From positions 1-20,792 of the forward strand of contig DDGG01000028.1 of NCBI GenBank assembly GCA_002337525.1: 20,792 bases of DNA, written 5' to 3'. The position numbers were made by a program, and so were the translations under genes. Source of the DNA: Alphaproteobacteria bacterium UBA1908. Lineage in GTDB: Bacteria; Pseudomonadota; Alphaproteobacteria; Caedimonadales; UBA1908. Shown here in pieces: positions 1-6,101 of the stretch. The notes under the pieces are model-generated. The model did no database searches. It was not told the DNA's origin and saw nothing but the letters and a program-made list of their open reading frames with translations. The stretch's first letter is position 1; each line of letters opens with the position of its first letter.

Positions 1-1797
1 TATAGTGTGACCGACAATGAAGGTGGGACGGATACCCAGACGGTGAGCCTGACGATTACGCCGATGAATGATGCACCAAGTGCAGGAGACGACACAGCAA
101 CAGTTTCTGAAGACAATAGTGTTGTGATTAATGTTTTAAACAATGATAATGATTCGGATGGCGATTCTCTTTCTATTACTGGGGCGTCAAATCCGGCACA
201 TGGCTCGGTTGTTATTAATAATGATAATACGATTACTTATACGCCAGACCCGGATTATAGTGGTGGAGATTCTTTTACCTATACAATTAGTGATGGTAAT
301 GGGGGGTTTGATACAGCAATGGTTTCAATGACTGTTTCTCCTGATTCTCCAACAGTTGTTGTTGGCACAAATGGAGATGATTCTGCTATTGTTGGTGGAA
401 CAACACCTGATGCTATTTTTGCAGATTCAGGGGGTGATTTTAACAATACCTTTGAATCATACGAAATGGTTTGGTCCCTGGATTATTCGAAAAGTATGGA
501 CTGGGGAGTCGCTGATAATTCAAATGCTTCTTTTCCCAACCGGCGTATTGATATTGCGCGAAATGGTTTAAAGGAGCTAGCGGATCAGTTTGTGGATTAT
601 GGAGATGATGCAAGAGCAGCAAATGACCCTGTTGATATTTCTGTCTATATGATTATCTGGAACAATAATGTACGTTCGACTGAACTTTTTACTTATAAGG
701 AAACCGCTCCGGGATCAGGGATTTATGATCTTGTTGATACCAATGGGAATACTCTGGATTCCTATTTAAATGGTTTTAGTAATCCTACAGGAGGGACAGA
801 TTATAATGATGCTGTTGATGAGGCTTTGGATTATTTTGATAATTCTTCTTTAACAGCTGATAATAAAGCACATTATTTTATTTCAGATGGTGTTCCCAGT
901 AGCCACAATGATGAGGCTCCTGGTGCCTGGGAAGAGTTTACAAATAGAGATGTGGCTTCTTTTGGTATTGGTCTTTTCCTGGATACTCCTGAATTAAATG
1001 AAATAGACAACACGGATGATAACGGACAGATTATTGATATCGGAGATGGACCAGGAGAAGCAACTGTTGTTAACCAGCCAGAAGATCTTTCTGCAGCATT
1101 AAGTTCAACTCTTGTAGTTCAAACAGGTGAAGATACTGTTGATGCAGGTATCGATTCAGATGTTATTTTTGGAGATATTATTAATACAGAGCATTTACCC
1201 GGTGGCACAAATGAGTGGGATTACAATGATCTTGTTGATTACCTTCAGACAACACTTGGACATGCGCCAACGGATGAAGAAATATATGATGAAGTAAGAT
1301 CTCACCATCTTGACTATGCAGAAGAAGAGGTTGGTGGTCGTGGCTCGGATGATATTTTAAATGGTCATGGCGGTGATGATATTATCCATGGTCAGGGAGG
1401 TGATGACATTATCGATGGTGGTGATGGCGCAGATATTCTATATGGGGGAACAGGAAGTGATACCCTTACAGGAGGTATTGGTGATGATGAGTTTGGCTTT
1501 AGGACTTTTGATCTTGGAGAAGGCTTTGATACGATTGTAGACTTTAAAACAGTTGAATCTGTTGGAGAAACAGATTCTTTAAACCTTTCAGAGCTACTTT
1601 CAGACGTTGGATTTACTTTAGGGGATAATATTGACGATTATGTCAGTGTCCGTGTTTCGGGTGGTGACAGTATTGTGTCATTTGATTCGGCGGGTAATGG
1701 TGATGTGGGTGTTGATATTGCCGTTTTATCGTCGGTTACAAGTGGGACTCTCAATATTATTCACGATGCTGGAAGTGAAACAGTACCGGTTGTTTAA
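1..1797 (+). CDS. Large type I-secreted adhesin-like protein, C-terminal part (cadherin-like repeat, VWA domain, RTX repeats); 5' end outside window
   Basis: The frame is open from base 1, so the gene starts upstream and only its last 598 residues are seen. Order of parts, numbering from base 1: a cadherin/Ig-like repeat (about 20-113) with the usual DDTATVSEDN and NDNDSDGD motifs; a von Willebrand A domain (about 155-370) with a complete MIDAS metal site (DYSKS at 161-165, Thr266 in GGTDYND, Asp296 in FISDG); a linker with the LPGGTNEWDYNDLVDYL and GHAPTDEEIYDEVRSHH motifs; five to six GGxGxD RTX nonapeptides (about 444-494) that bind calcium; and a C-terminal type I secretion target region ending in ETVPVV. 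This VWA-linker-RTX-tail order is that of LapA-type giant adhesins, which are exported through a TolC-dependent ABC transporter and displayed on the cell surface. Neither transporter nor LapD/LapG-type genes are in view. Full length and adhesin role are inferred. Confidence 0.88.
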   Translation, partial: YSVTDNEGGTDTQTVSLTITPMNDAPSAGDDTATVSEDNSVVINVLNNDNDSDGDSLSITGASNPAHGSVVINNDNTITYTPDPDYSGGDSFTYTISDGNGGFDTAMVSMTVSPDSPTVVVGTNGDDSAIVGGTTPDAIFADSGGDFNNTFESYEMVWSLDYSKSMDWGVADNSNASFPNRRIDIARNGLKELADQFVDYGDDARAANDPVDISVYMIIWNNNVRSTELFTYKETAPGSGIYDLVDTNGNTLDSYLNGFSNPTGGTDYNDAVDEALDYFDNSSLTADNKAHYFISDGVPSSHNDEAPGAWEEFTNRDVASFGIGLFLDTPELNEIDNTDDNGQIIDIGDGPGEATVVNQPEDLSAALSSTLVVQTGEDTVDAGIDSDVIFGDIINTEHLPGGTNEWDYNDLVDYLQTTLGHAPTDEEIYDEVRSHHLDYAEEEVGGRGSDDILNGHGGDDIIHGQGGDDIIDGGDGADILYGGTGSDTLTGGIGDDEFGFRTFDLGEGFDTIVDFKTVESVGETDSLNLSELLSDVGFTLGDNIDDYVSVRVSGGDSIVSFDSAGNGDVGVDIAVLSSVTSGTLNIIHDAGSETVPVV

Positions 1798-1856
1798 AAG
1801 TGAGAGATGATTTTCCAAAATGATAGTAATCTCAACATAATACACAATATATCCTT

Positions 1857-1919
1857 GTCATTGAGAGCGAGCAACGCGAGGTAAGAAACCAGAAAAGAAT
1901 CAAAACAAAAGCTTTTCTG
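1857..1919. repeat. Possible degenerate interspersed repeat followed by a hairpin
   Basis: Bases 1857-1897 begin GTCATTGAGAGCGAGCAACG and run on into AACCAGAAAAG. From memory this resembles the GTCATTGCGAGCGAAGCGAAGCAATCCAG type of intergenic repeat scattered in several alphaproteobacterial and other genomes. It overlaps a perfect 8-bp stem, CAGAAAAG (1890-1897) with CTTTTCTG (1912-1919), which could help end transcription of the upstream adhesin gene. Only one copy is in the window, so repeat status is not shown here. Confidence 0.35.
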
Positions 1920-1975
1920 ATTGATAAGAGTTTTTATTTACAAAACAAATTTTAATAGTAAAAGCTGGTTTCAAT

Positions 1976-2010
1976 AAAAAAAGCCCGGAATTAAATCCCG
2001 GGCTTTTTCT
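1976..2010. terminator. Bidirectional rho-independent terminator between the adhesin gene and rpsU
   Basis: An 11-bp perfect stem, AAAAAGCCCGG (1978-1988) with CCGGGCTTTTT (1998-2008), encloses a 9-base loop. A T-run follows on both strands. It lies about 20 bases beyond the rpsU stop (minus strand) and 180 bases beyond the adhesin stop (plus strand). It primarily serves rpsU and can also stop plus-strand transcription. Confidence 0.9.
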
Positions 2011-2030
2011 TTCATGACAGAATGCAAAAC

Positions 2031-2234
2031 TTAATAGCCTTCACGTTCTTGACGCTTACGAAGCAGCTTACGCATACGGCGGAAAGCTTCCGCTTTTTCA
2101 CGTTTGCGACGTTCAGAAGGTTTTTCAAATGCACGACGCAGTTTCATTTCACGAAACACGCCTTCACGTTGAAGTTTTTTCTTCAAAAGACGCATGGCTT
2201 GCTCTACATTATTATCTCGGACATAAATTAACAC
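2031..2234 (-). CDS. rpsU: 30S ribosomal protein bS21
   Basis: bS21 is a small basic protein of the 30S subunit that helps in translation initiation. The protein has the family signature VRDNNVEQAMRLLKKKLQRE near the start, then FREMKLRRAFEKPSERRKRE and a run of Lys and Arg to the end. The open frame extends to a GTG at 2246. The GTG at 2234 is preferred: it gives a 67-residue protein beginning M-L-I-Y-V-R-D-N-N, matching the usual M-x-V-x-V-RDNN start. The 2246 GTG sits only one or two bases from the AAAGGAG Shine-Dalgarno, too close to be used. The spacing from that site to GTG 2234 is about 13 bases, a little long. The gene has its own promoter-like -10 box upstream and a strong terminator downstream, so it is probably monocistronic. 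Confidence 0.93.
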   Translation of the reverse strand: MLIYVRDNNVEQAMRLLKKKLQREGVFREMKLRRAFEKPSERRKREKAEAFRRMRKLLRKRQEREGY

Positions 2235-2299
2235 GAGATCCGTCACTCTCCTTTCTAGGTTGGATTAAAATCTTCTTAACAAAAAAGATTAACTTAACT

Positions 2300-2307
2300 A
2301 TTATACT
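2300..2307. promoter_or_regulatory. Overlapping divergent -10 boxes for rpsU and the COQ9 gene
   Basis: On the minus strand, 2305-2300 reads TATAAT, a perfect -10 box about 65 bases before the rpsU start. On the plus strand, 2302-2307 reads TATACT, about 34 bases before the COQ9 start. The two boxes share bases, so polymerase binding in one direction should exclude the other. No convincing -35 box was found at the right distance on either strand, so this is a sequence-motif call only. Confidence 0.45.
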
Positions 2308-2340
2308 CTAAAATAGACAAATAAGGAAGTTTTTTTGCTC

Positions 2341-2982
2341 ATGTCAATTCATTCCCCTGAAAATCAGGAAAAAATTATGAAAGCTATGCTGACACAAGTG
2401 CCCTTTGAAGGATGGACATTGGAGGCTCTTCGCCTGGGTGTTTTAGCGGCTGGTTTTGAAGAAGGAGATGAGTATAGGGCTTTCCAGGGGAATCCCAGGC
2501 TTGTTCTCGACGCTTTTTTTTCCTGGACAGACCGACGTATGTTAGAAGAACTTGCATCGTTAAATCTTGAGTCAATGCGCATTCGTGATCGCATTGCGAC
2601 AGCTATTCTGGTTCGACTGCGTCTTTTAGTCCCTTATAAAGAAGCGGTTCGAAAAACAATATCAACACTTGCCCATCCATCTTATGGTCCCAAGGGTTTT
2701 GCTCTTTTGGGGAAAACAGTTAGTGATATGTGGTATGCGGCAGGGGATAAGTCAACAGACTTTAATTATTATACCAAGCGGACGTTGTTGGCCGGTGTTT
2801 ATATGTCAACGTTATGGGTGTGGCTTGAGGATGTTTCATCAGATTATAGTGCTACAACGACACATCTTCATAAGCGTCTCGATCAGGTTTTAAAAATTCC
2901 GAAGATAAAAGGAGAAGCTCGTAAGTTTCTTAATCTGGCATGCCAACTTCCCAAACAAGTTTTTGCAACATTTTTCAAATGA
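2341..2982 (+). CDS. COQ9 family protein (rpsU-divergently transcribed), ubiquinone biosynthesis accessory factor
   Basis: COQ9 is a lipid-binding helical protein that presents ubiquinone intermediates to the hydroxylase COQ7 in mitochondria. The bacterial homologues are known as the 'rpsU-divergently transcribed' family because of exactly this gene arrangement. The 213-residue protein shows the family pattern: a helical N-terminus with WTLEALRLGVLAAGF, then FFSWTDRRMLEEL, RIRDRIATAILVRL, and the conserved C-terminal stretch containing DMWYAAGDKSTDFNYYTKR and TLLAGVYMSTLWVWLEDVS. The ATG at 2341 is chosen. A TTG at 2335 lies five bases after GGAAG and is a real alternative that would add two residues. 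The gene converges on the next gene with an 18-base gap. Confidence 0.9.
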   Translation: MSIHSPENQEKIMKAMLTQVPFEGWTLEALRLGVLAAGFEEGDEYRAFQGNPRLVLDAFFSWTDRRMLEELASLNLESMRIRDRIATAILVRLRLLVPYKEAVRKTISTLAHPSYGPKGFALLGKTVSDMWYAAGDKSTDFNYYTKRTLLAGVYMSTLWVWLEDVSSDYSATTTHLHKRLDQVLKIPKIKGEARKFLNLACQLPKQVFATFFK

Positions 2983-3000
2983 TTATTTGGGTTAAAGGGT

Positions 3001-3603
3001 TCACCGAAAATCTTGCCAGGCCTGTAAGACTCTGCCAATGGTCGTGATCCAGCAAAGACCTCCAAAAGTATAGGCGATGAGACTAAAATAAGCGGGTATA
3101 AGACATATAATAACAAGCATAAAGAATGTTTCTGTTCCTTCGCATAATCCTCCTAAATAGTAGAAAGATTTTTTGCCTTGTCGAGTTGTCGTAAGACGTT
3201 GTTTTTCGGCGATAATAGCATAGGCAAGAAAAGATGTTATCGGTCCGATGAAGCTGAAAATCAGGAAAAGAGCAGGGAAAGTATTTTCAGGCTGAGCCAG
3301 AGCAACGGAAAAAACGAATCCTGCATAAATAATAAAATCGCAACAGATATCCAGGAAACCTCCAAAATCACTGGCACCTTTGGCGCGTGCAATGCCTCCA
3401 TCCAGACCATCGGAAAGGCGATTAAGGACGAGAAAGAACAAGGCGCTGTAGTAAAATTCTTGCATTATCAGAAAACAGGCAATGAGGCCAAAGCAAAACC
3501 CTGTAAGAGTTACACCATTAGGGGTAATACCCTGTTTTGAAAGCCAGATGCCAGCTCTGTTCAGGGGAGGATCTATCAGTGGTCTTAGGTGGGCATCCAG
3601 CAT
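3001..3603 (-). CDS. CDP-alcohol phosphatidyltransferase family membrane protein
   Basis: Enzymes of this family move a phosphatidyl group from a CDP-alcohol to a second alcohol, as in phospholipid head-group synthesis. The 200-residue protein carries the metal-binding signature in DGLDGGIARAKGASDFGG followed by FLDICCD (about residues 65-89), with all four aspartates present. Hydrophobic segments on either side give several predicted membrane helices. Between the AR and the following Gly there are seven residues by my count, against eight in the common D-x2-DG-x2-AR-x8-G-x3-D-x3-D pattern. The N-terminal LSKQGITPNGVTLTGF is the usual start of the first helix. Substrate cannot be told: phosphatidylglycerophosphate-like and other products are all possible. 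ATG at 3603; stands alone between convergent COQ9 and divergent thiolase genes. Confidence 0.88.
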   Translation of the reverse strand: MLDAHLRPLIDPPLNRAGIWLSKQGITPNGVTLTGFCFGLIACFLIMQEFYYSALFFLVLNRLSDGLDGGIARAKGASDFGGFLDICCDFIIYAGFVFSVALAQPENTFPALFLIFSFIGPITSFLAYAIIAEKQRLTTTRQGKKSFYYLGGLCEGTETFFMLVIICLIPAYFSLIAYTFGGLCWITTIGRVLQAWQDFR

Positions 3604-3654
3604 ATCGAGAATTTTCTTTAAATATCTGTGTTAGAGAAAATATAATAAGTGTAG

Positions 3655-3670
3655 CGACTTCAAAAAGTCG
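3655..3670. repeat. Small perfect hairpin in the thiolase upstream region
   Basis: CGACTT (3655-3660) pairs with AAGTCG (3665-3670) around a CAAA loop. It lies about 100 bases before the thiolase start and 50 bases upstream of the divergent phosphatidyltransferase start. It could be an operator-like dyad or simply chance. There is no adjacent T-run, so it is not a convincing terminator. Confidence 0.3.
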
Positions 3671-3769
3671 GGGCAATTGTTTTTCTTGGCTCGATAAAAG
3701 GTAAAGATTTCTGTATGATGCGATAAATGCTATTGAAAAAATTTAATGAGTCAAGGGAGAGATCATACT

Positions 3770-4957
3770 ATGTCAAATGAATCAATTGTTATTGTGGCCG
3801 CGAAAAGAACACCTGTTGGGTCCTTTCAGGGTGTATTATCGCCTTTGACAGCAACAGACCTGGGTGCTGCTGCTGTTGCAGGCGCTGTAGAGGCTTCTGG
3901 TCTGTCTAAAGATCAAATTGATGAGGTTATTCTGGGTTGCGTCTTACCAGCAGGTTTGGGGCAGTCTCCTGCACGTCAGGCCCTTATGAAGGCCGGTCTT
4001 GACCAGGGAAGCAGTGCTTTAACACTTAATAAAGTGTGTGGTTCCGGGTTGAAGTCGGTGATGCTGGCACACGATCTTTTGAAAGCAAGATCTGTATCAG
4101 TTGTTGTCGCTGGTGGTATGGAAAGCATGACAAATGCACCTTATATTCTTCCCAAAGCTCGGGGGGGATATCGTATGGGGCATGGAGAAATTCTGGATCA
4201 CATGATTTTTGACGGTCTGCAAGATGCCTATAATCCGGGATGTTTGATGGGAGTCTATGCAGAAAAAACTGTTACTCGATGTGGCTTTACACGGGAAGAA
4301 CAAGATTCTTTCGCAATTAAATCCGGTCAAAAAGCCCTGGCAGCTCTTGACAATAATAGTTTTGATGAAGAAATTGTTCCTGTTAGTGTTAAGTCCCGTA
4401 AAGACACCATAACAATAAAATCAGATGAACCCCCAACACGACTTAACTTTGACAAGATACCAGCTCTTCGTCCCGCTTTTTCTAAGGAAGGAACAGTTAC
4501 TGCCGCAAATTCCAGTTCTATTAGCGATGGAGCGGCAGCTCTTGTTTTAATGTGGGAAGATGAAGCGAAAGATCGTGGCCTTACCCCTTTGGCACGTCTT
4601 GTAGGTCATGCTTCTCATTCTCAGGAACCGGAATGGTTTACACTTGCCCCGGTAGGAGCTCTTCAAAAACTTTCTGAAAAGACAGGGTGGGACCTTCAAA
4701 AAGATGTGGATTTGTTCGAGATTAATGAAGCCTTTGCAGTAGTAACAATGGCAGCAATCAAAGAACTAAACCTTGATCCAGAACGTGTTAATGTGCGGGG
4801 TGGTGCCTGTGCACTGGGCCACCCTATTGGAGCGAGTGGTGCCCGAATCCTGGTCACCCTGTTGCATGCCTTGAAATACCATAACCTTAAAAGAGGTATG
4901 GCGACCTTATGCATCGGTGGGGGCGAAGGTGTTGCTGTCGCTGTCGAGGTTTTATAA
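3770..4957 (+). CDS. Acetyl-CoA acetyltransferase (biosynthetic-type thiolase)
   Basis: This enzyme joins two acetyl-CoA to acetoacetyl-CoA or does the reverse, feeding ketone, polyhydroxybutyrate or fatty-acid routes in the cytoplasm. The 395-residue protein has the full thiolase set: nucleophilic Cys90 in NKVCGSG, the GGMESM loop (115-120), NEAFA (319-323), His351 in GGACALGHPIGASGAR, and the second catalytic Cys381 in CIGGGEG. Length is typical for the class. The ATG at 3770 is chosen because AAGGGAGAG precedes it at good spacing. An in-frame ATG at 3746 would add eight residues that contain this Shine-Dalgarno sequence. No partner gene (reductase, PHB synthase, CoA transferase) adjoins it, so the pathway is not defined by context. 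Confidence 0.95.
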   Translation: MSNESIVIVAAKRTPVGSFQGVLSPLTATDLGAAAVAGAVEASGLSKDQIDEVILGCVLPAGLGQSPARQALMKAGLDQGSSALTLNKVCGSGLKSVMLAHDLLKARSVSVVVAGGMESMTNAPYILPKARGGYRMGHGEILDHMIFDGLQDAYNPGCLMGVYAEKTVTRCGFTREEQDSFAIKSGQKALAALDNNSFDEEIVPVSVKSRKDTITIKSDEPPTRLNFDKIPALRPAFSKEGTVTAANSSSISDGAAALVLMWEDEAKDRGLTPLARLVGHASHSQEPEWFTLAPVGALQKLSEKTGWDLQKDVDLFEINEAFAVVTMAAIKELNLDPERVNVRGGACALGHPIGASGARILVTLLHALKYHNLKRGMATLCIGGGEGVAVAVEVL

Positions 4958-5113
4958 AAGGACTTTCAATAAAGGAATACTTTAAAACTTCTTCCGGGGG
5001 AGTCGCCTTTTGTTGTCGCTGTCCAAAACGATACACTGTTGGGTATCAGGGCTCCCTCTTGTGTTATTGTGAATAGATGGCAGGTCGATATGACAACCTA
5101 AAACTTTCAGAAC

Positions 5114-5236
5114 GTGAGGTTTGCAGAAAAGTACTCTAATTTATCTGTATCTGCCATTCTCTTGATTGTTTTGATGTGCTTTCGGGGAACGAAGGGGGAA
5201 AACCCCTATGGGCCAGACCCTTTGGTCAAATTATAG
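5114..5236 (+). pseudogene. Remnant resembling the C-terminal end of a DUF805-family membrane protein
   Basis: Read from a GTG at 5114, this 40-codon frame gives one hydrophobic helix (about LSVSAILLIVLMCF) followed by RGTKGENPYGPDPL and a stop. A last membrane helix followed by G-T-x-G-x-N-x-Y-G-x-D-P is the hallmark end of DUF805 proteins, which normally exceed 100 residues with several helices. The frame is closed by TAA at 5099-5101. No N-terminal DUF805 sequence is visible in any frame back to the thiolase stop, and there is no clear ribosome binding site. A decayed gene is the simplest reading; a genuine one-helix miniprotein is the alternative. Its end overlaps another open frame. Confidence 0.5.
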
Positions 5237-5397
5237 GGTTATGTGACGCTTTAGAGGCTACACAGGCAAGAGGAAGAGAAATCTATAGTTCTGTGTCTCT
5301 GGATGATGGAATGATGGTTGTAAAGTGTCAGGATTTAGATGGATTAAACCGTAAGCTTCTGTGGGGCTTGACGGTTAGTTTGTTCCCTCATGAGTGA
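5176..5397 (+). CDS. Unrecognised small open frame (73 codons) between thiolase and lolA genes
   Basis: The frame starts at a GTG with no Shine-Dalgarno sequence and overlaps the DUF805-like fragment in a different frame for about 60 bases. The part after the overlap reads like coding sequence (for example DALEATQARGREIYSSVSLD and KCQDLDGLNRKLLWGLTVSL) but matches no family I recognise. It ends three bases before the convergent lolA-like stop. It may be the remains of the same decayed gene after a frameshift, a real small protein, or noise. Low confidence. Confidence 0.22.
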   Translation: MLSGNEGGKPLWARPFGQIIGLCDALEATQARGREIYSSVSLDDGMMVVKCQDLDGLNRKLLWGLTVSLFPHE

Positions 5398-5400
5398 AAA

Positions 5401-6078
5401 TCAATGGTTGCTATAGATGAAGAGCGCTTCCGGGAGTGATATATCTTTCTGAACGTGATCCAAAATAACATGCGTGATGCGCTGGTTCTGGTCTTCAATA
5501 ATCCATTCCCTTAGTGTCAGAGGAGACTGGTCAAAAACAAGGGTAAGTGTTCCTGCTTCTAAATCATCAGGGCGGGCAACTTTTACAAAGTAATGCGTTC
5601 CTGTTGAACCAGTTTCCAGAATACGAGCATCTTTCTTTAAGTTGACGCGGGCCTTTACCAATAATTCAGCAGGGGTTGATTCAAGAGGAATATGCGTTAC
5701 TTCGTCCAGGTCAGGGTTATGGAAAATTAAAAAATGACCATCTGAAATAATAACCTGATTCACTGGTGGTTTATATTTAAGGCGCATTTTCCCGGGGCGT
5801 GATAAAAAGAAGAGTCCTTCATGAACTGTTCCGTCAGGATTCAATTGTTTGAAAGAAGCTTTCAAGGTTGTTAGTTCATTAAGATAAGACTCAATCTGGT
5901 TCAGAGGAATAGAAATCTCGTGAACTACTGTTGATTTTGGAAGAGTTTTTGAGTCCCTATGCTTTGGAATGTTTTTTTCAGGTGTTGCTTGTAAACCTTC
6001 TTTAGCAATAAATAAAAGGCTGGTTAAAACAAGAGCCTTTACGAAATATGTCAAAATATTTTTTCCTCTTCTGTGCAT
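5401..6078 (-). CDS. LolA-like outer-membrane lipoprotein carrier protein
   Basis: LolA carries lipoproteins across the periplasm from the LolCDE transporter to the outer membrane. The 225-residue protein has a basic start (MHRRGK), a hydrophobic segment (about residues 11-25) and a likely signal-peptidase site after GLQA. A linker of roughly 30 residues comes next, then the LolA fold signature: IESYLNELTTLKASFKQLNPDG, the GLFFLSRPGKMRLKYKPP strand pair, then VIISDGHFLIFHNPDLDEVTHIPL. The latter part (ITHVILDHVQKDISLPEALF) also fits the family. The gene follows ftsK by 23 bases on the same strand, an adjacency common in alphaproteobacteria, so the two are probably cotranscribed. The Shine-Dalgarno before the ATG is weak. 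The linker between signal peptide and fold seems longer than in the E. coli protein. Confidence 0.85.
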   Translation of the reverse strand: MHRRGKNILTYFVKALVLTSLLFIAKEGLQATPEKNIPKHRDSKTLPKSTVVHEISIPLNQIESYLNELTTLKASFKQLNPDGTVHEGLFFLSRPGKMRLKYKPPVNQVIISDGHFLIFHNPDLDEVTHIPLESTPAELLVKARVNLKKDARILETGSTGTHYFVKVARPDDLEAGTLTLVFDQSPLTLREWIIEDQNQRITHVILDHVQKDISLPEALFIYSNH

Positions 6079-6101
6079 GAATCAACGTTGTGCCTGGCTA
6101 T

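Noticed and set aside
2031..2246. Longer rpsU reading starting at GTG 2246
   Set aside because: That GTG is almost touching the Shine-Dalgarno sequence and adds four residues not found in the family. GTG 2234 fits the canonical start.
3178..3540. 120-codon plus-strand open frame opposite the phosphatidyltransferase gene
   Set aside because: Lies wholly antisense to a gene with a clear catalytic signature. Its composition is that of a reverse-complement shadow.
3690..3726. TTGGCT and TATGAT upstream of the thiolase considered as a promoter
   Set aside because: The spacer is 22 bases, too long for a sigma-70 promoter.
5008..5076. Cysteine-rich plus-strand reading with two close Cys groups just after the thiolase, hinting at a zinc ribbon
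   Set aside because: The frame has no ATG, GTG or TTG start back to the thiolase stop and is only some 35 codons long. It is treated as chance or as part of the decayed region.
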